Shown here: positions 22,967 through 35,800 of the stretch, piece after piece | How the letters are laid out: every line of letters begins with the position of its first letter | Numbering within the stretch: position 1 is the first letter of the stretch | Assembly: GCA_019916065.1 (NCBI GenBank) | Contig: CM034236.1 | Location: 55,518,690-55,582,689, forward strand | Reading direction: 5' to 3' | DNA length: 64,000 nucleotides | From: Vitellaria paradoxa | Lineage: Eukaryota; Streptophyta; Magnoliopsida; Ericales; Sapotaceae | Made by a program: the position numbers and the translations under genes | Notes under the pieces: model-generated | Database searches by the model: none | The model's input: the letters and a program-made list of their open reading frames with translations, nothing else | What the model was told of the DNA's origin: nothing

Positions 22967-25900
22967 TAAGGATGTAAATGGGTTGAGTCGCACATGTAGG
23001 GATGTAAATGAGTCGCGTCGGCCCGCAACCCGACCTGACCTGAAAATGCCCCAACCCAGTCTCGGCCCACAGCTTCGTACAGCCCCGAACCGACCCCACC
23101 CCTTCCCCTCCGAGTCAGGGCTTGGGTCACCCTTGACCCGGCCCGAGCCCCGACCCGACCCGGCCCATGCCGCCCTGCCCCCCGCCCCGACCCGCCCCCG
23201 CCCCCCCACGGTCCCCCTTCCTTCCTTTTTCTTTTTACCGTTCTGCTTTTGCAGAACGGCCTGTCCTCTTATTTATTATTATTTTTTTATACTTGCCAGG
23301 CACTATGCAGTGCCCAGCAGCACCCCTCTCTCTTTCCTTTAAATTTTTTTACCATTATGCTTGGCATAACGTCTTCTTCAGTCCTTTCTCTTTTTTTTAT
23401 TTCAAATAAATTCTACAAAATTACAAAACTTCCCACCCTCTTCCATTATAAATACCCCACACTTACATTCACTCACCACTCACAAAAAATTAACAAAATT
23501 TCTCTCCAATTGTGCTCTCCAACACTCAAGTATGCTCTTCAATTGTATTCAAGTGCATTCCATTTTGTCAAATTTGAAGTCAATATTTCAAGAATCAAGA
23601 TCAAGTGATTCAAGGCTTCAAATTATTTCAAGTTAGTATTTTAATTATTTTTTTAATTTGCATACATACATTTTTTAATTTTCATAATTTAATTTTTTTA
23701 ATTAAATTATTTTTTCTAAATGGATCCACGGGACACTCATTTTTTTTATTTGGAGAGTGGAGACTCAATCTCCTTTCCCCCTCAAGAACAAATGGAACAA
23801 TTTATATCATCACATCCACAAGGTCCAGAAATACCAACACCTACTACCACAGCTGGTGATGTTGGTGCATCATCTTCCTGTCACGCCCAACACCAGCGTG
23901 ACACTTCAAAAGTATGAGATTTTTTTTATTAGAATTTCACGTGATGATGGAATGCATAAGGCTAAATGTGTTATTTGTAGGGATTTATTAGATGATAGAA
24001 ATACATTTGGAACTAGTCATTTAAAAAGACATTTAAATAGAAGGCACCAACAGGATCCTCGCATTAATAGTTTAATTGATCAATATTTTCCACGTACAAC
24101 GCAAACTCAATTAGGTAATGAAGCGGGTAATTTAAATATTCTTTCTTATGACCCTGCAAGAACACAAAATAATTTAGTTAGATATATTGTTAAATATGAG
24201 CAACCCTTTACAATGAGTGAAAATCGACATTTTGAAAAAAAATTTCGCGAAAGTTTTGTACCACAATATCGCGATTTTTCAAGAAATACTTCAAAAAATA
24301 AAGTTTTACGAGATTTTGAATCAAAAAATGATGAATTAAGAACTTATTTTACTAATTTTGAAGGAAATGTTTGCTTGACCGCCGATATGTGAAAATCTTA
24401 CCAAGATATTGAATATCTTTGTATAACTGCACATTATATTGATGAAAATTGGGAAATAAATAAACGCATTATTTCATTTAAATTAGTTGAACAACCATTC
24501 ACTGGATTCACCGTGGGTGAACTTATTTTGCATGAACTTGCATCGTGGCAATTATCTACAAAAATTTTTTCTATTACTTTAGACAATGCTTCATATAATG
24601 ATGTTTGTTTTAATTATTTAAATAATGCTTTGTCTGCAAATGGTCCATTATTTCATAGTCGTTGTTGTGCCCATATACTTAATTTAATTGTAAATGATGG
24701 ATTGAACATTTATGAATCTTCTATTGTAAAAATAAAAAGAGCTGTAGTTTGTACCATGAGCTCTCCAAAAAGAATTAGTCTATTTGCTGGCATATGCAAT
24801 CAAATTGGTTTAAAACCTAGAAAATTACCAATGAAAATTAATATAAGATGGAATTCAATCTATATAATGTTAAAAGTTGCTATTAAATATCAAAAAGTAA
24901 TTGATTTATTTATTTTAAGTAATCAAACTATTGGATTAGATAGTATTGAATCAATTGATTGGGCAAATGTAATTTTCTATAAAGATTTTTTACATGTTTT
25001 TGATGTTGCTACTAAAATATTTTGTGGAATTTATTATCCTACTTCTTCTACTGTTATTTATCACTTGGGAGTTATTGATGAAATTTTTAACAAATATGGT
25101 GCCCAAAAATATTATGCTTCTTTGGTTGTTGTAATGAAGGAAAATTTTGATAAGTATTTTAACCCACTTCTAATATATTTTGGTATTACTACTATTTTAG
25201 ACCCTAGGTATAAAGAAAATCTTTTCTTTCAATTATTAGAGATGATATATGGGCATGAAAGTGCCCAAGAACAATTATATCAAATTAAACAGGAAATGCA
25301 AACTCTATTGTGTCGGTATAATAGCAATCGTACAACTGTCCAACCAACTATGACCGCAACGTCCTCTTCTCACGTGACTTTGGTGGCAATACGTCAATTT
25401 GGAGAAGAATAACATCCCGACGGACAGATGCATCAACAAGTGCAAGTTCAAATTCATCCGACCTCCAACGTTATCTTGGTACACCTCCAATAGAAAATGA
25501 AGATGATTTCAATCTTTTAGACTGGTGGAAGGGACAACAATCAAAGTTTCCAACTCTTTCAGCTTTAGCTCATGATATACTCGCATTTCCAGTTTCTATC
25601 GTAGCATCCGAGCAAGCATTTAGTGCTAGTGGACGCGTTATCAATCAATTCAAGAGTTGACTGGCCCCTCCAATAGTAGAAGCCTTGATGTGTTTACGAG
25701 ATTGGTATCTTGCAGAAAATAGACAACAAGAAGATGCCGAAAAATAGCAACTTACCCTTAATTTTGATGCAATGTATATAGGTGAAAGAGAAGAACATGC
25801 TAGTGGATCTAGTGATGAATAATAATTATGTATAGATAAAGTAATATTTGCAAATAATAGTCACTCTTATAGGTGCCAACTTAGTTGGGATGTATAAGAC

Positions 25901-26259
25901 GTGAAGTAATGCACATATTAATTACTCTATCATTTATTTTTTTTTATAATTCTACATTTATAAATTGTAATTTTAAATTTAATGTTAATTATGTAATTGG
26001 TTGTTGTGTAATAAACTTTAATTTTTTCAATAATGATTAATGATTTTAATGTGTTTGTTTGATTTTTATTTAGTTTTATTTTTTTTAAAAAAATAAAAAA
26101 ATATTAAAAAAATACCGGGTCGGCAGGGACGGGTGGCGTGACCCTTGACCCGACCCGACCTGAAGCTCGGCTGGGGCGGAAGGGCCGGGTCAGCTTAGAG
26201 GCGGGTCGGCCCGAATTCAACGGTCGGGTCGGGCCGGGTCGGCCCGATTTACACCCCTA
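22967..26259 (+). mobile_element. hAT-family DNA transposon, 3.3 kb, decayed
   Basis: The ends are TAAGGATGTAAAT (left) and the complement of TAGGGGTGTAAAT (right), the usual plant hAT terminus. The flanking 8-mers CTCACACG (22959-22966) and TTCACACG (26260-26267) match at 7 of 8, the 8-bp target duplication expected of hAT. Inside both ends lie arrays of GC-rich subterminal words (CCCGACC / GGGTCGG) at about 23010-23220 and 26110-26245, in sharp contrast to the AT-rich interior. A second copy of the left end (TAGGGATGTAAATGAG) starts at 22997. The element carries a broken transposase and sits just upstream of the gene starting at 22672. Confidence 0.92.
23720..25825 (+). pseudogene. hAT transposase (RICESLEEPER-like), pseudogene
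   Basis: hAT transposases excise and reinsert their element using a BED zinc finger, an RNase H-like catalytic core and a C-terminal dimerisation region. Visible here: ATG at 23720; BED finger with CVIC and HLKRHLNRRH (23965-24050); core blocks around 24370-24480, 24570-24690 (SRCCAHILNLIVNDGL) and 25190 (LDPRYK); and the dimerisation block LAHDILAFPVSIVASEQAF (25507-25640). Lesions: TGA at 23915-23917, an extra T in a T run just after it, TGA at 24390-24392, a frame shift near 25390, TGA at 25658-25660 and TAG at 25745-25747. Before decay it was about 690 residues. No functional transposase can be made. Confidence 0.9.
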
Positions 26260-26289
26260 TTCACACGAAAGGGTTAAAAAAAAAATCAT

Positions 26290-27003
26290 TTCTTAGAACT
26301 CGTCTTATAACATGGTCGATATTTTTTATTTTTTGTTTTTTATTGTCATTTTTTTTAAGTAAAACATAAACTACGTTTGAAAATATAATTTTATCTATAA
26401 TTATTAATTTGTATTTTCATAAAATAATTAATTTTATTAATTTTTAGAAAATTAATTGAATTTAATAAAATATATTTTATATTAACTTAATTTAATTTAA
26501 TTATAATATTTATTAAAAATAACTTAATAAAATATATTTCGTATTAATTGAATTAAAATAACTATTAGATTAAATTAAATTAAATTTATTACATATTAAA
26601 AATAATTTAATAAAATATATTTCATATTAACTTTATTTAATTAATTTATTTTATTATTTATTAAAAATAAATCAATGAAATATATTACTTATTAATTTAG
26701 ATAATTAAATTTATTTAATTATTTATTCATTAAAAATAATTTTTATTTAATAAAATATTTGAATAAAATAATTCATTTTAATATTATGCAACAAAAATGG
26801 ACTAAGTGATAGAATTAGCAAAATATTTATAACAAAAAATGAAGTGAAAATATTTTTTTGTTTTAAGTTTTTTATTTAAGTTTTCATTTTTTAAAAAATA
26901 CAAAAAAATAGAAACAGATTTAATAAATACATTTCTGTTATTAATTTATAAATTTTAAAGATATTAATAAAAAAATAAAAAAACGAAAACGTTACCAAAA
27001 TTA
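26290..27003. repeat. AT-rich repeat family B, copy 1
   Basis: A block of nearly pure A/T built from ATTTATTAAAAATAATTTAATAAAATATATTT-like words, ending in a T-rich then A-rich edge (AAAACGAAAACGTTACC). Copies with the same body and edge words lie at 27246-29497 and 46452-47452. The edges suggest a terminal-inverted-repeat element with an unusually low-complexity interior. Exact ends are uncertain. Confidence 0.5.
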
Positions 27004-27090
27004 TTATTTTTTTCTTGAATATGTTACGAACACAAGCACTTCATAGAAGTGGATATGCCCACAACGAAGTCATTAAACGTTAGAAAAATT

Positions 27091-27092
<2 letters not shown>

Positions 27093-27126
<34 letters not shown>
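27093..27126. repeat. (CT)17 microsatellite
   Basis: An uninterrupted run of about 17 CT units in non-coding DNA between two AT-rich repeat copies. The open frames across it are artefacts of the repeat. Confidence 0.95.
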
Positions 27127-27128
<2 letters not shown>

Positions 27129-27915
27129 TGGGGGAAAACTCTTCCATCCATCCACTGGAAAAAAGTTGTCCGTGCTTGGTAACCATTTTAATTTTAACCA
27201 CGTGGTCCTCGTAGGAGGGGGCCATTTTTGAAGCTATGGCACACATTTTGAGCTGTTTGGTAACACTATCATCTTTGTATTTATGCATTTTTATTTTTTA
27301 TTTTTTGTTGCCCTTCTTGGCCAAAATAAAAACTGAAAGTGTTTAGAAATGTAATTGTATTTACAATTATTAATTTTTTATTTTCAGCAAATATTTAATT
27401 TTATTAATTTTTAAAAAATTAATTGAATTTAATAAATATATTTCATATTAATTTAATTGTATTAATTAGATTAATTAAATTAAATTAATCAATTAAATTA
27501 TTTATTGAAAACTATTTGATTCGATAAATATAAAATATACTAAATTATAATTTAATTATATTATTTACTAAAATAATTGAATGAAATATTTTCATAATAA
27601 TTTAATAATGATATTTATCAAAAAATTTAATAATAAAAATTAATTAATTTTAATTTATTATTTATTAAACAATATTTAACAATAAATATTTCATAATAAA
27701 TAAACTAATTAAATTAAATTAATTATTAAATTTAATTAAAATTAATTAATTTTATTATGATATTCATTATAAATAATTTAGCAAAATATATTTATTATTA
27801 GTTAGATTAATTAAATTAAATCAATTATTAAATAAATTAAATTAAAAATAAATATTAATTTAATTTAATTTAATTAATGAATTAAATTTATAATTTATTA
27901 AAAATTTATTTAATA

Positions 27916-28250
27916 AAACACATCATTTGACAAGACATTTGTCCAGTCATCATTTTGCCACATCATCACTTATTATATATCTATATTAAAACAAATTCTT
28001 TGAATTTAAAATTCAAATATCTATAAAATAAAACATATCCTTTAACAAGACATTTGTCCTAGTCATCACTTCACCACATCATCACTTATTATATATCTAT
28101 ACTAAAACACATTCTTTGAATTTGAAGTTTAAATATCTATATAATAAAACACATCTTTTGATTTGATATTTGTCTTAGTCATCACTAAAATTTTATCACG
28201 TCATCACTTATTATATATTGATATAATAAAACACATCATTCGAATTTAAA
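27916..28250. repeat. Tandem repeat, about 110-118 bp unit, three copies
   Basis: Units begin AAAACACATCATTTGACAAG (27916), AAAACATATCCTTTAACAAG (about 28026) and AAAACACATCTTTTGATTTG (about 28144), each followed by TTTGTC-TAGTCATCA-CATCATCACTTATTATATAT. A partial fourth unit starts near 28220. The array occupies the 5' part of the Helitron-like element, a known place for duplicated 5' ends. Confidence 0.75.
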
Positions 28251-28398
28251 ATTTGAAATTCAAATAAATATATATATTATATTTTGTAAATTTATATATA
28301 CATATATTATATATATTATATTTTGTAAAATTATACAAATTATATTTTATTCATATTATCTATTGTTACTAAATAATGTATAAATACCTATTAGACAA

Positions 28399-28568
28399 AG
28401 GCTCCGTTTGGAGTTAAACAAAATAAAATAAAATCCTACAAATCTCTACAAACACGAATTATGAGATAGTAAAATTTAAATTCTTCACTCACTACACGAA
28501 TTATAAGACATTTACTTTTACAATTTTATTTTATTTTATACACTTTTATACAACTCCAAACACATCCA
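28399..28568. mobile_element. Small TIR repeat nested in the Helitron-like element
   Basis: Left edge GGCTCCGTTTGGAGTT and right edge AACTCCAAACACATCC form an inverted repeat of about 16 bp (TTTGGAGTT perfect). The interior is AT-rich with CTCACTACACGAATTATAAG, resembling family A (CTCACTACACGCATTACGAA at 5.8 kb). It is non-coding and would be the innermost of three nested insertions. Confidence 0.5.
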
Positions 28569-29853
28569 AAGTCAACTAAATTTTTTATTTAAAAATATAT
28601 TTAAATTTTAAAACTTTAAAAATTTTATTAAAAAAAGCATTTAAATTAAAATTTTAATTTTAATGTGCTTAAAACTTGAAGTTTAAATACACACACTTTT
28701 ACATTATGTGTTATTTATATAATAAGGAAGTTTAAAATTTAAAATTTGTAATATTTTTAACTGTTAAATTTATTAAATGGTCAAAATTATTTTTTTTCTC
28801 TTACTATTCTCATAATTTTTTAATATTTTTTAGATAAAAAATGTCATTTATAATAAGGCAGCTTAAAATTTCGAGTTTGAGATATTTTTAGCTGTTGAAT
28901 TTGTTAAATTACCAGTATTATTTTTCTTTTTCTCTCATTCTTCTCATATTTTTTTCGAATACTTTTTATATGAAAGATTTTAAATTAATATTTCAAAAAA
29001 TGTGATAATATTTGTAATAAATAACAAAAATTTAAACCTTAAGTTATTTTGATTAATGATTTTTATTTATATAGGTTATCTTTACACTTTTTTTATGTAA
29101 ATTTACTTTATAAATTTAAATTTAAATTATTTATATGCCAAGTTATATTTATGTGCTTTTAAGCACGAGCAATTACTAGTAATTTAATAAAATATATTAC
29201 ATATTAATTTAGATAATTAATTTAATTATATTATCTATTAAAAATAATTTTAATTTAATAAAATATTTAAATAAAATAATTTATTTTAATATGATACAAT
29301 AAAAGTAGACAAAATGTTTGTAACAGAAAAAATAGAATGAAAATACTTTTTTTTTTTACGTTTTTTTGTTTAAATTTTTATTTTTTAAAAAATAAAAAAA
29401 TATAAACAGATTTAACAAATATATTTCTATTGTCAGTTTACAAAATTTTTAGAACATAAATGAAAAAATAAAAAATAAAAACGTAACCAACCAGGGCCAT
29501 TGTAATCTGGGATCATCTAAAAGTAGAAAAGATGTTGATGAAATACATCACAATTCAATAGTTTGAAAATCCCACCTACAAACAACCGAACCATTATTGA
29601 CAATACTAAAACTTCACATTAAACTAAATTTGGTACAACCGGTTAATCAAATGAAATAACTTCAGTTAACACTACAACACCAGCTACGCCACTATTATTT
29701 ACACAGCAGGCATTTTCCCTAATCCCTAAAAATAAGATAGGATTAACAGTCATGTCGAAAGAGTAACGGATTAAACAAAAGGACTTGGGAGTTCTGAATC
29801 TCACATAAATAGAAAAAATAATAGAAAAAGTTCTCCAATGCCAACAAACCTCA

Positions 29854-32800
29854 TCAGTTATCACTCCCCTCGCTATCACTATAAGATTGTCCCCTCCAAA
29901 ACTTTGAAGCAGGCAACTCATTCTGGCCTGATGAAACATGGCAGGTAGCATTGGTGAAGTCCCTGTAGCGTATAATGCCATGTTCTTCGCCACAACTAGC
30001 AGTAACAATTCGACATCCATTCACAGCCAATGCAAAACAACCCTGGCCAGAACTCACAGCATCATTAGCGACGCAAATCAAGGAATTTGTCCGCGTACCA
30101 GTCTCGGCCTCCCAAACATTAACGATAGAATCCTCTTGGCCTCCAGTAACTATCTTGTATGGATCCATGTGCAAATGTGTTACTGCACCCGTGTGCCCGT
30201 CTAACTCGGCCACTGGGTCCGCATTCAGTGCTGCACTGCATCTCCTGATATCCCAAAGCATTGCCCTGTATTGGCAATTCTTTTCTCAGTAGTCGCATTT
30301 AGAATTTTACTTCAAATCAGCAAAAAATCCCAAGTACGACCGAAGCAATACAGCAGGATCTATCAAGAAGACTTCTCTTTTGTTCTCAAATGCAGGCCAT
30401 ACACATAGAAGATATATATTGATCACTCACTCATCAACCAAGCCTTTGCCATTTAAAAAAAAATTACTAATAATAAAAAATAAAGGAAAGAAAAGAAAAT
30501 GGAGCCCAACTAATGAACATATAATTACAAGACATTCAAAAGCTTTAAAAGCAGCAGTCAGTGCTAAATTGAATTGGTCCAGTTGAATAATATCTGAGTA
30601 AATTAGAAGTATGAGTTTTAAATTTCCCATCTGCTTCATGTATATTCATATTGAAGAGTTACAACCAAAATAAGAAATAAGTTTCCTAATCAAATTAGTA
30701 ATACATACTCCTAATCAAATTAGGATACACATACGTTAGGAAATATAATTAAATTCTAACTATCATAGAATATTCCTATAATTCTAACACTCCCCCTCAA
30801 ACTGGAGCATAGAGATTAAACATGCCCAGTTTGGTGAACGACTTTTGAAACAAAGGTCGAGCTAATAGTTTTGTAAGAATATCCCCCAACTGAGAATCAG
30901 AACGTACAAAGGGAGTGACAATATCACGCTTAAGTAGGAGATCTCGAATGAAGTGACAATCAACTTCAATGTGCTTGGTTCGTTCATGAAATACAGGATT
31001 GTTAGCAATGAATATTGCAACCTGATTGTCGCAGAACATAGACATCGGGGCCGGAACTGAAAGACCAAAATCTTGAAGAAGAGAACGAACCCAAAGCATT
31101 TCAAATACAGTATGAGCTATGGCATGATACTCTGCCTCTGCACTAGACCAAGCTACAACGTTCTGTTTCTTACTTCACCAAGTAACAAGATTGCTACCAA
31201 CAAATGTACAATATCCAAAAGCAGATCTCTGATCTGAACGATTGCCAGCCCAGTCTGCATCACTATATCCAATCACGTCTATTGTTGTGGAAGGTCGATC
31301 GTGCAAACCTTGACCTGGTGAATTCTTCAAATATCTCAAGATTTAACACACAGCATCAAAGTGAGGCTGTCGAGGAGCATGCATAAACTGACTAACTACT
31401 TCAACAACATATGTAATATCAGGTCGTGTTACAGTGAGATAAATCAACTTGTCCATAAGTCTACGATATCTGTCAACATTAGAGAATGGTTCACCACTCT
31501 CAGAGTCTAAATGAACAGAAGTGTTCATAGGAGTATCAGCAGGACGAGAACCCAAAAGACCAGTCTCAGATAATAAATCCAATACTTATTTTCTTTGAGA
31601 TAATGAGATACCTTACGAAGAATGAGCAATCTCAATTCTTAGAAAATAGCGTAATGCACCAAGATCCTTTGTCTTAAACTGCTTCCCCAAATAATCTTTT
31701 AGAGTAGAAATACCTTCAGTGTCATCACCTGAGATAATAATATCATCCACATATACAACCAAAATAATAATACCAGAAAATTTCTGATACACAAACACTG
31801 AGTGATCAAATGTGGATCGCCTGAAACCATAGCTAAGAAGAGCAGAGCTAAATCGATCAAACCATGTCCGTGGAGATTGCTTGAGTCCATATAGGGCCTT
31901 GTGTAAGCGACAAACCAAATGTTGACATACCCAGGAGGTTGATCCATATAGGCTTCTTCTTGAAGTTCACCATACAAAAAAGCATTTTTAACATCCAATT
32001 GGAATAAAGGCTACGACTTACTTACTGTAACAGCCAGTAAAATGCGAATTGAATTAAGACGAGCCACTGGTGAAAAGGTTTCTAGATAATCAACACCATA
32101 AGTCTGAGTGTATCTTTTGACAACCAATCTAGCTTTAAGTTTTTCAACAAATCCATCTGGTAAATATTTCACTGTGTACACCCATCGACATCCTACTGTC
32201 TTCTTCCCAGGTGGAAGAGTGGTAAGCTCCCATGTATGATTATGTTGTAATACCTGCATCTCCTCATCCATTGCTCTCTTCCAGTCAAGTGAGAATAATG
32301 CATACTTATAAGATGTGGAAGGAGAAACAGAAGACAAGGCACAAACAAAGGAATGGAGACGAGGTGATATACGATGATATGAAACAAATTTAGCAATAAG
32401 ATGTTGAGTACATATACGTTTACCTTTCCTGAAAGCAATGGGAGATCATCAATTTCAAAAGACTCAGTCTCAATAGATATCTCAACAGACTCAAGGTCCA
32501 CAAGACTTGGAGTAGGCTTAGGATCCACAGGAATAGAAGTAATTGGTCTAGGACGAGTATAGCGCTGATATGCTTGTAAGGGTGGAGGCATGCTAGAATC
32601 GATGGATGGTGACTCATTTGAAGAAATAGGTGACAAGTCAGTAAAAGGAACCTGTGTCGTGTGAGATAACTCCCCCTCTCAAGAGGGAAGAGGAGACTCC
32701 CCCTCACGAGAAAAGTACGAGATAGACTCAAAGAAGGTAATATCAACACTAATAAAATATTTACGAGAAAGAGGATGATAACACCGATAACCTTTCTTCT

Positions 32801-35800
32801 GAGTACAGGAATAACCAAGAAAAACACAACGACGAACACAAGGAGAAAGTTTGTCTAAATCAAGATCTAAATTATAAACAAAAGCGACGCAACCAAAGGT
32901 ACGAAGTGGAAGAGAAAAATGATTAACAAATAGATACAAAAGAGAAAAATAAGACTGATTACCAAGACGAGGTGAAAGAACCCGATTAATAAGATAGCAT
33001 GCAGTCAAGACGGCATCCCCCCAATATTGTTTTGGAATATTCACGTGAAAACGAAGGGTACGAGCAATATCCAATAAATGTCGATATTTGCGTTCGGCAA
33101 CACCATTCTGTTAGGAGGTATGGACACAAGAAGTTTGATGAAGAATGCCTCTTTCAATACAAAATTGGGTTATGATAGACTTGGTATATTCAAGAGCATT
33201 ATCAGAACGGAGGATTTTGATCTTTTTATCAAATTGGGTTATAATCTCATTACAGGCAGTTCAGAACGATTCTTCATTAAAAATAACCAAGTCATACGAG
33301 AATAGTTATCAACAAAAATAACAAAATACCAAAATACATTAATAGAAGCAACTCTTGAAGGACCCCAAATGTCCGTATGGACTACATCAAATGGTTTAGA
33401 CGCACGACTATTTTTATGACTCGAAAATGAACTACGGTGATACTTGCCAAGTCGACAAGCCTCACATTCAAGACTCAAAATAGACCCTAAACTAGGAATA
33501 GCAAGTTTAAGACGAGCTAAGGATGGATGACCCAAACGACAATGCTACTGGAGTGGAGACACGAATGCACCAAAGGCTAAACGAGAAGACTGAAAACTGG
33601 CAGGATCAAAATAGTAAAGACCAGCCCGTTCACACCCCGAACCAATCGTCTTCTGTGTCCTAAGATCCTAAAAAACATAAAAAGGAGGAAAAATGTTATA
33701 GAACAATTTAAGAACTTAATTAATTGACTAACAGATAACAAATTAAATGAAAAATTAGGTACAAAAAGACTAGAGGGTAGAGATAAGGAGGAAGAAAGGT
33801 TAAGATATCATTTACCAGCCACAGGCCGGGAGGATCTGTCAGCTAAGGTAATATTGTGAGTAGTGGGAGTTAAATTAGAAAATAGTGAAGAGTTACCAGA
33901 GATACGTGCACTAGCACCAGAGTCAATAACCCATTGAGAGGAAGATTGAGAAGTAAAGCAAGCAATACTACCTGACTGTGCTAAAGTAGCAGTAGAAAAG
34001 CAAGAGATGCGAAGAGCTTGCACAATCGCCTCCAACTCAGCAGAAGTGAAAGGATTTTGGGAAGCAGTATTAGATGGAGCTGGATCACTAGCATTGCTCT
34101 GTGCAAAGGAATCAGTACCAGTGGGTGCAGTAGTAACATGATTAGCTTGCTCAGGACGACCATACTTCTTCCAACAGTATGATTCAGTGTGATTAGTGCC
34201 TCCATAGTGATTACATTTCTTGTTGCCTCGTCCAGAATTACGGCCACCTCCATGAGAACCATCTCGAGAACCATGAACTCCACCACGAGACCCTCGACCA
34301 GCAGAACCACTAACAAGAGCAACAGAATTAGATTCACCAGAGGAGACTTGTTGAGAATGATGGCCCAAAGAGAAACGCTGAATGTGGAAATACGCATTAG
34401 CCATAGAAGAAATAGTCTCTCCTGCCAAAAGATGATCTCTGTAACTACGAAGATTATCATTGAGGCCAGCAAAAAGCAGAATTGTCATAAGTTCATCCCA
34501 TTGTCGAATCAACTCAGCCTTCGTTTCTAAAAAGGGACGAAATTGTAGAAGGCGATCTCCTAAAGCTTTTAGATTACTGTAATATGCAGACACGGGCGGA
34601 GCCACATGGGGGCAAGGGGGCAAGTGACCCCCCTCAATTTTTAAGATAAAATTACTAAAATGCCCTCCTTGTTATTTTAATTTTATTTAAAAATTAAATT
34701 AATTAAAAATTAAGATATTTTGATTTTATTAAAAATTTAAAGTTAATTCAAAATTTTTTAACATATAATAAGTTTAAAAGAATCAAACTTGGTATTTTTT
34801 GTGAAATAAAGTGTATCCTTTTAATATATTATTGCATATTTTTGTTATACTATCAGTAAATTTAGCATATAACACAATAAATTCTATAGATAATAAAAGT
34901 TAATAATAATTATGTTTTTTGTAGTGAGGGATATCTCTAATAAACTTCAGGTGCTTGAACCATTAACTGTGAGAAATATATTCACTAGTTAATACTCAAG
35001 AATAATTTATTTTCTCTCTAAAAATAACATCATTTTTCTCCTACTCTTAATCGAAAAATAAATCGATTGCTATTTTTTTTGGTGCTCGGTGCCCCCCTCA
35101 GCGCCCGGTGCCCCCCTCAGCAAAAATTCTGGCTCCGCCCCTGTATGCAGACAATGGTTGAGTTCCTTGGCGAAAAGTAAAAAGTTTCTCATATGCTTCA
35201 AATACGTCTGAACCATTACTTTTTTGGGAAAACGAATCTACCAATGAATCCCATATGGCTTTAGAAGAATTACCCAAAGCAACTGTGCGAAACACCGAAG
35301 GCTCTAGACTATGCCAAATCGAACTCATAACAACAGCATCTAAAGCCCTCCATTGTGCATATGAAGAAGACTTGGAATCAAGAGGGGAATCTGTAATATG
35401 ATTTTCCAATTGGCGTCCAATCAAGAAAACCCGAACAACATGTGACCATGTCAAATAATTCATACCATTCAACCTTTCACGTGAGATGAATTTTGGAAGA
35501 CTATCGATTGGGATGATAGGCTCTATAGAAGAAGATCCAGAACTATCATGCTTAATTTCATCAGAAGCCATATCTAATAAGTGTAAACCAAACAAACCTC
35601 AAACCAAATAGTCCTTAAGGTTAAATAAACCAAACAACCTCAGACCAAACAGTCCTTAAGGTTACTTCTACACTCACCTATCGATCTGGCAGTAAACCAA
35701 GACCACACAAAATATTAAACAGAACACCACACCCAGCTTCGTCCAAGCAACAAAACACCACCAGATGAAGACACAACCAGGTGAAGATAATCGGCCTTGT

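Larger units (their letters stand above)
27905..29179 (+). mobile_element. Helitron-like element, non-autonomous
   Basis: The 3' end is textbook: a perfect stem GTGCTT-TT-AAGCAC (29153-29166), nine bases, then CTAG (29176-29179) followed by a host T. The insert lies between A and T of an AT-rich repeat whose uninterrupted sequence can be inferred from sister copies, and no target duplication is seen, as expected of Helitrons. The 5' end reads TTTATTTAATAAAACACATC. Three similar words start TCTATA.. (about 27976, 28095 and 28136), so the canonical 5' TC may have mutated or the start may be repeated. Length is 1275 bp with no Rep/helicase, so it depended on proteins supplied elsewhere. Confidence 0.65.
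27246..29497. repeat. AT-rich repeat family B, copy 2, split by a Helitron-like insert
   Basis: Left edge GCTGTTTGGTAACA and right edge AAAAACGTAACCAACCAGGG are roughly inverted (TGTTTGGTAAC against GGTTGGTTACG). The body matches the other AT-rich copies. Between 27905 and 29179 the body is interrupted by unrelated sequence; removing that insert restores the family sequence TTATTAAAAA-TAATTTAATAAAA. It is non-coding. Confidence 0.55.

Noticed and set aside
27916..28250. CRISPR-like repeat array
   Set aside because: The units are 110-118 bp of continuous tandem repeat with no unique spacers, and the DNA is a plant nuclear genome.
33981..34530. Long Leu-rich minus frame and Ser/Thr-rich plus frame over copia gag
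   Set aside because: Out-of-frame readings of gag; the true frame carries the zinc knuckle and DSGA protease motif.
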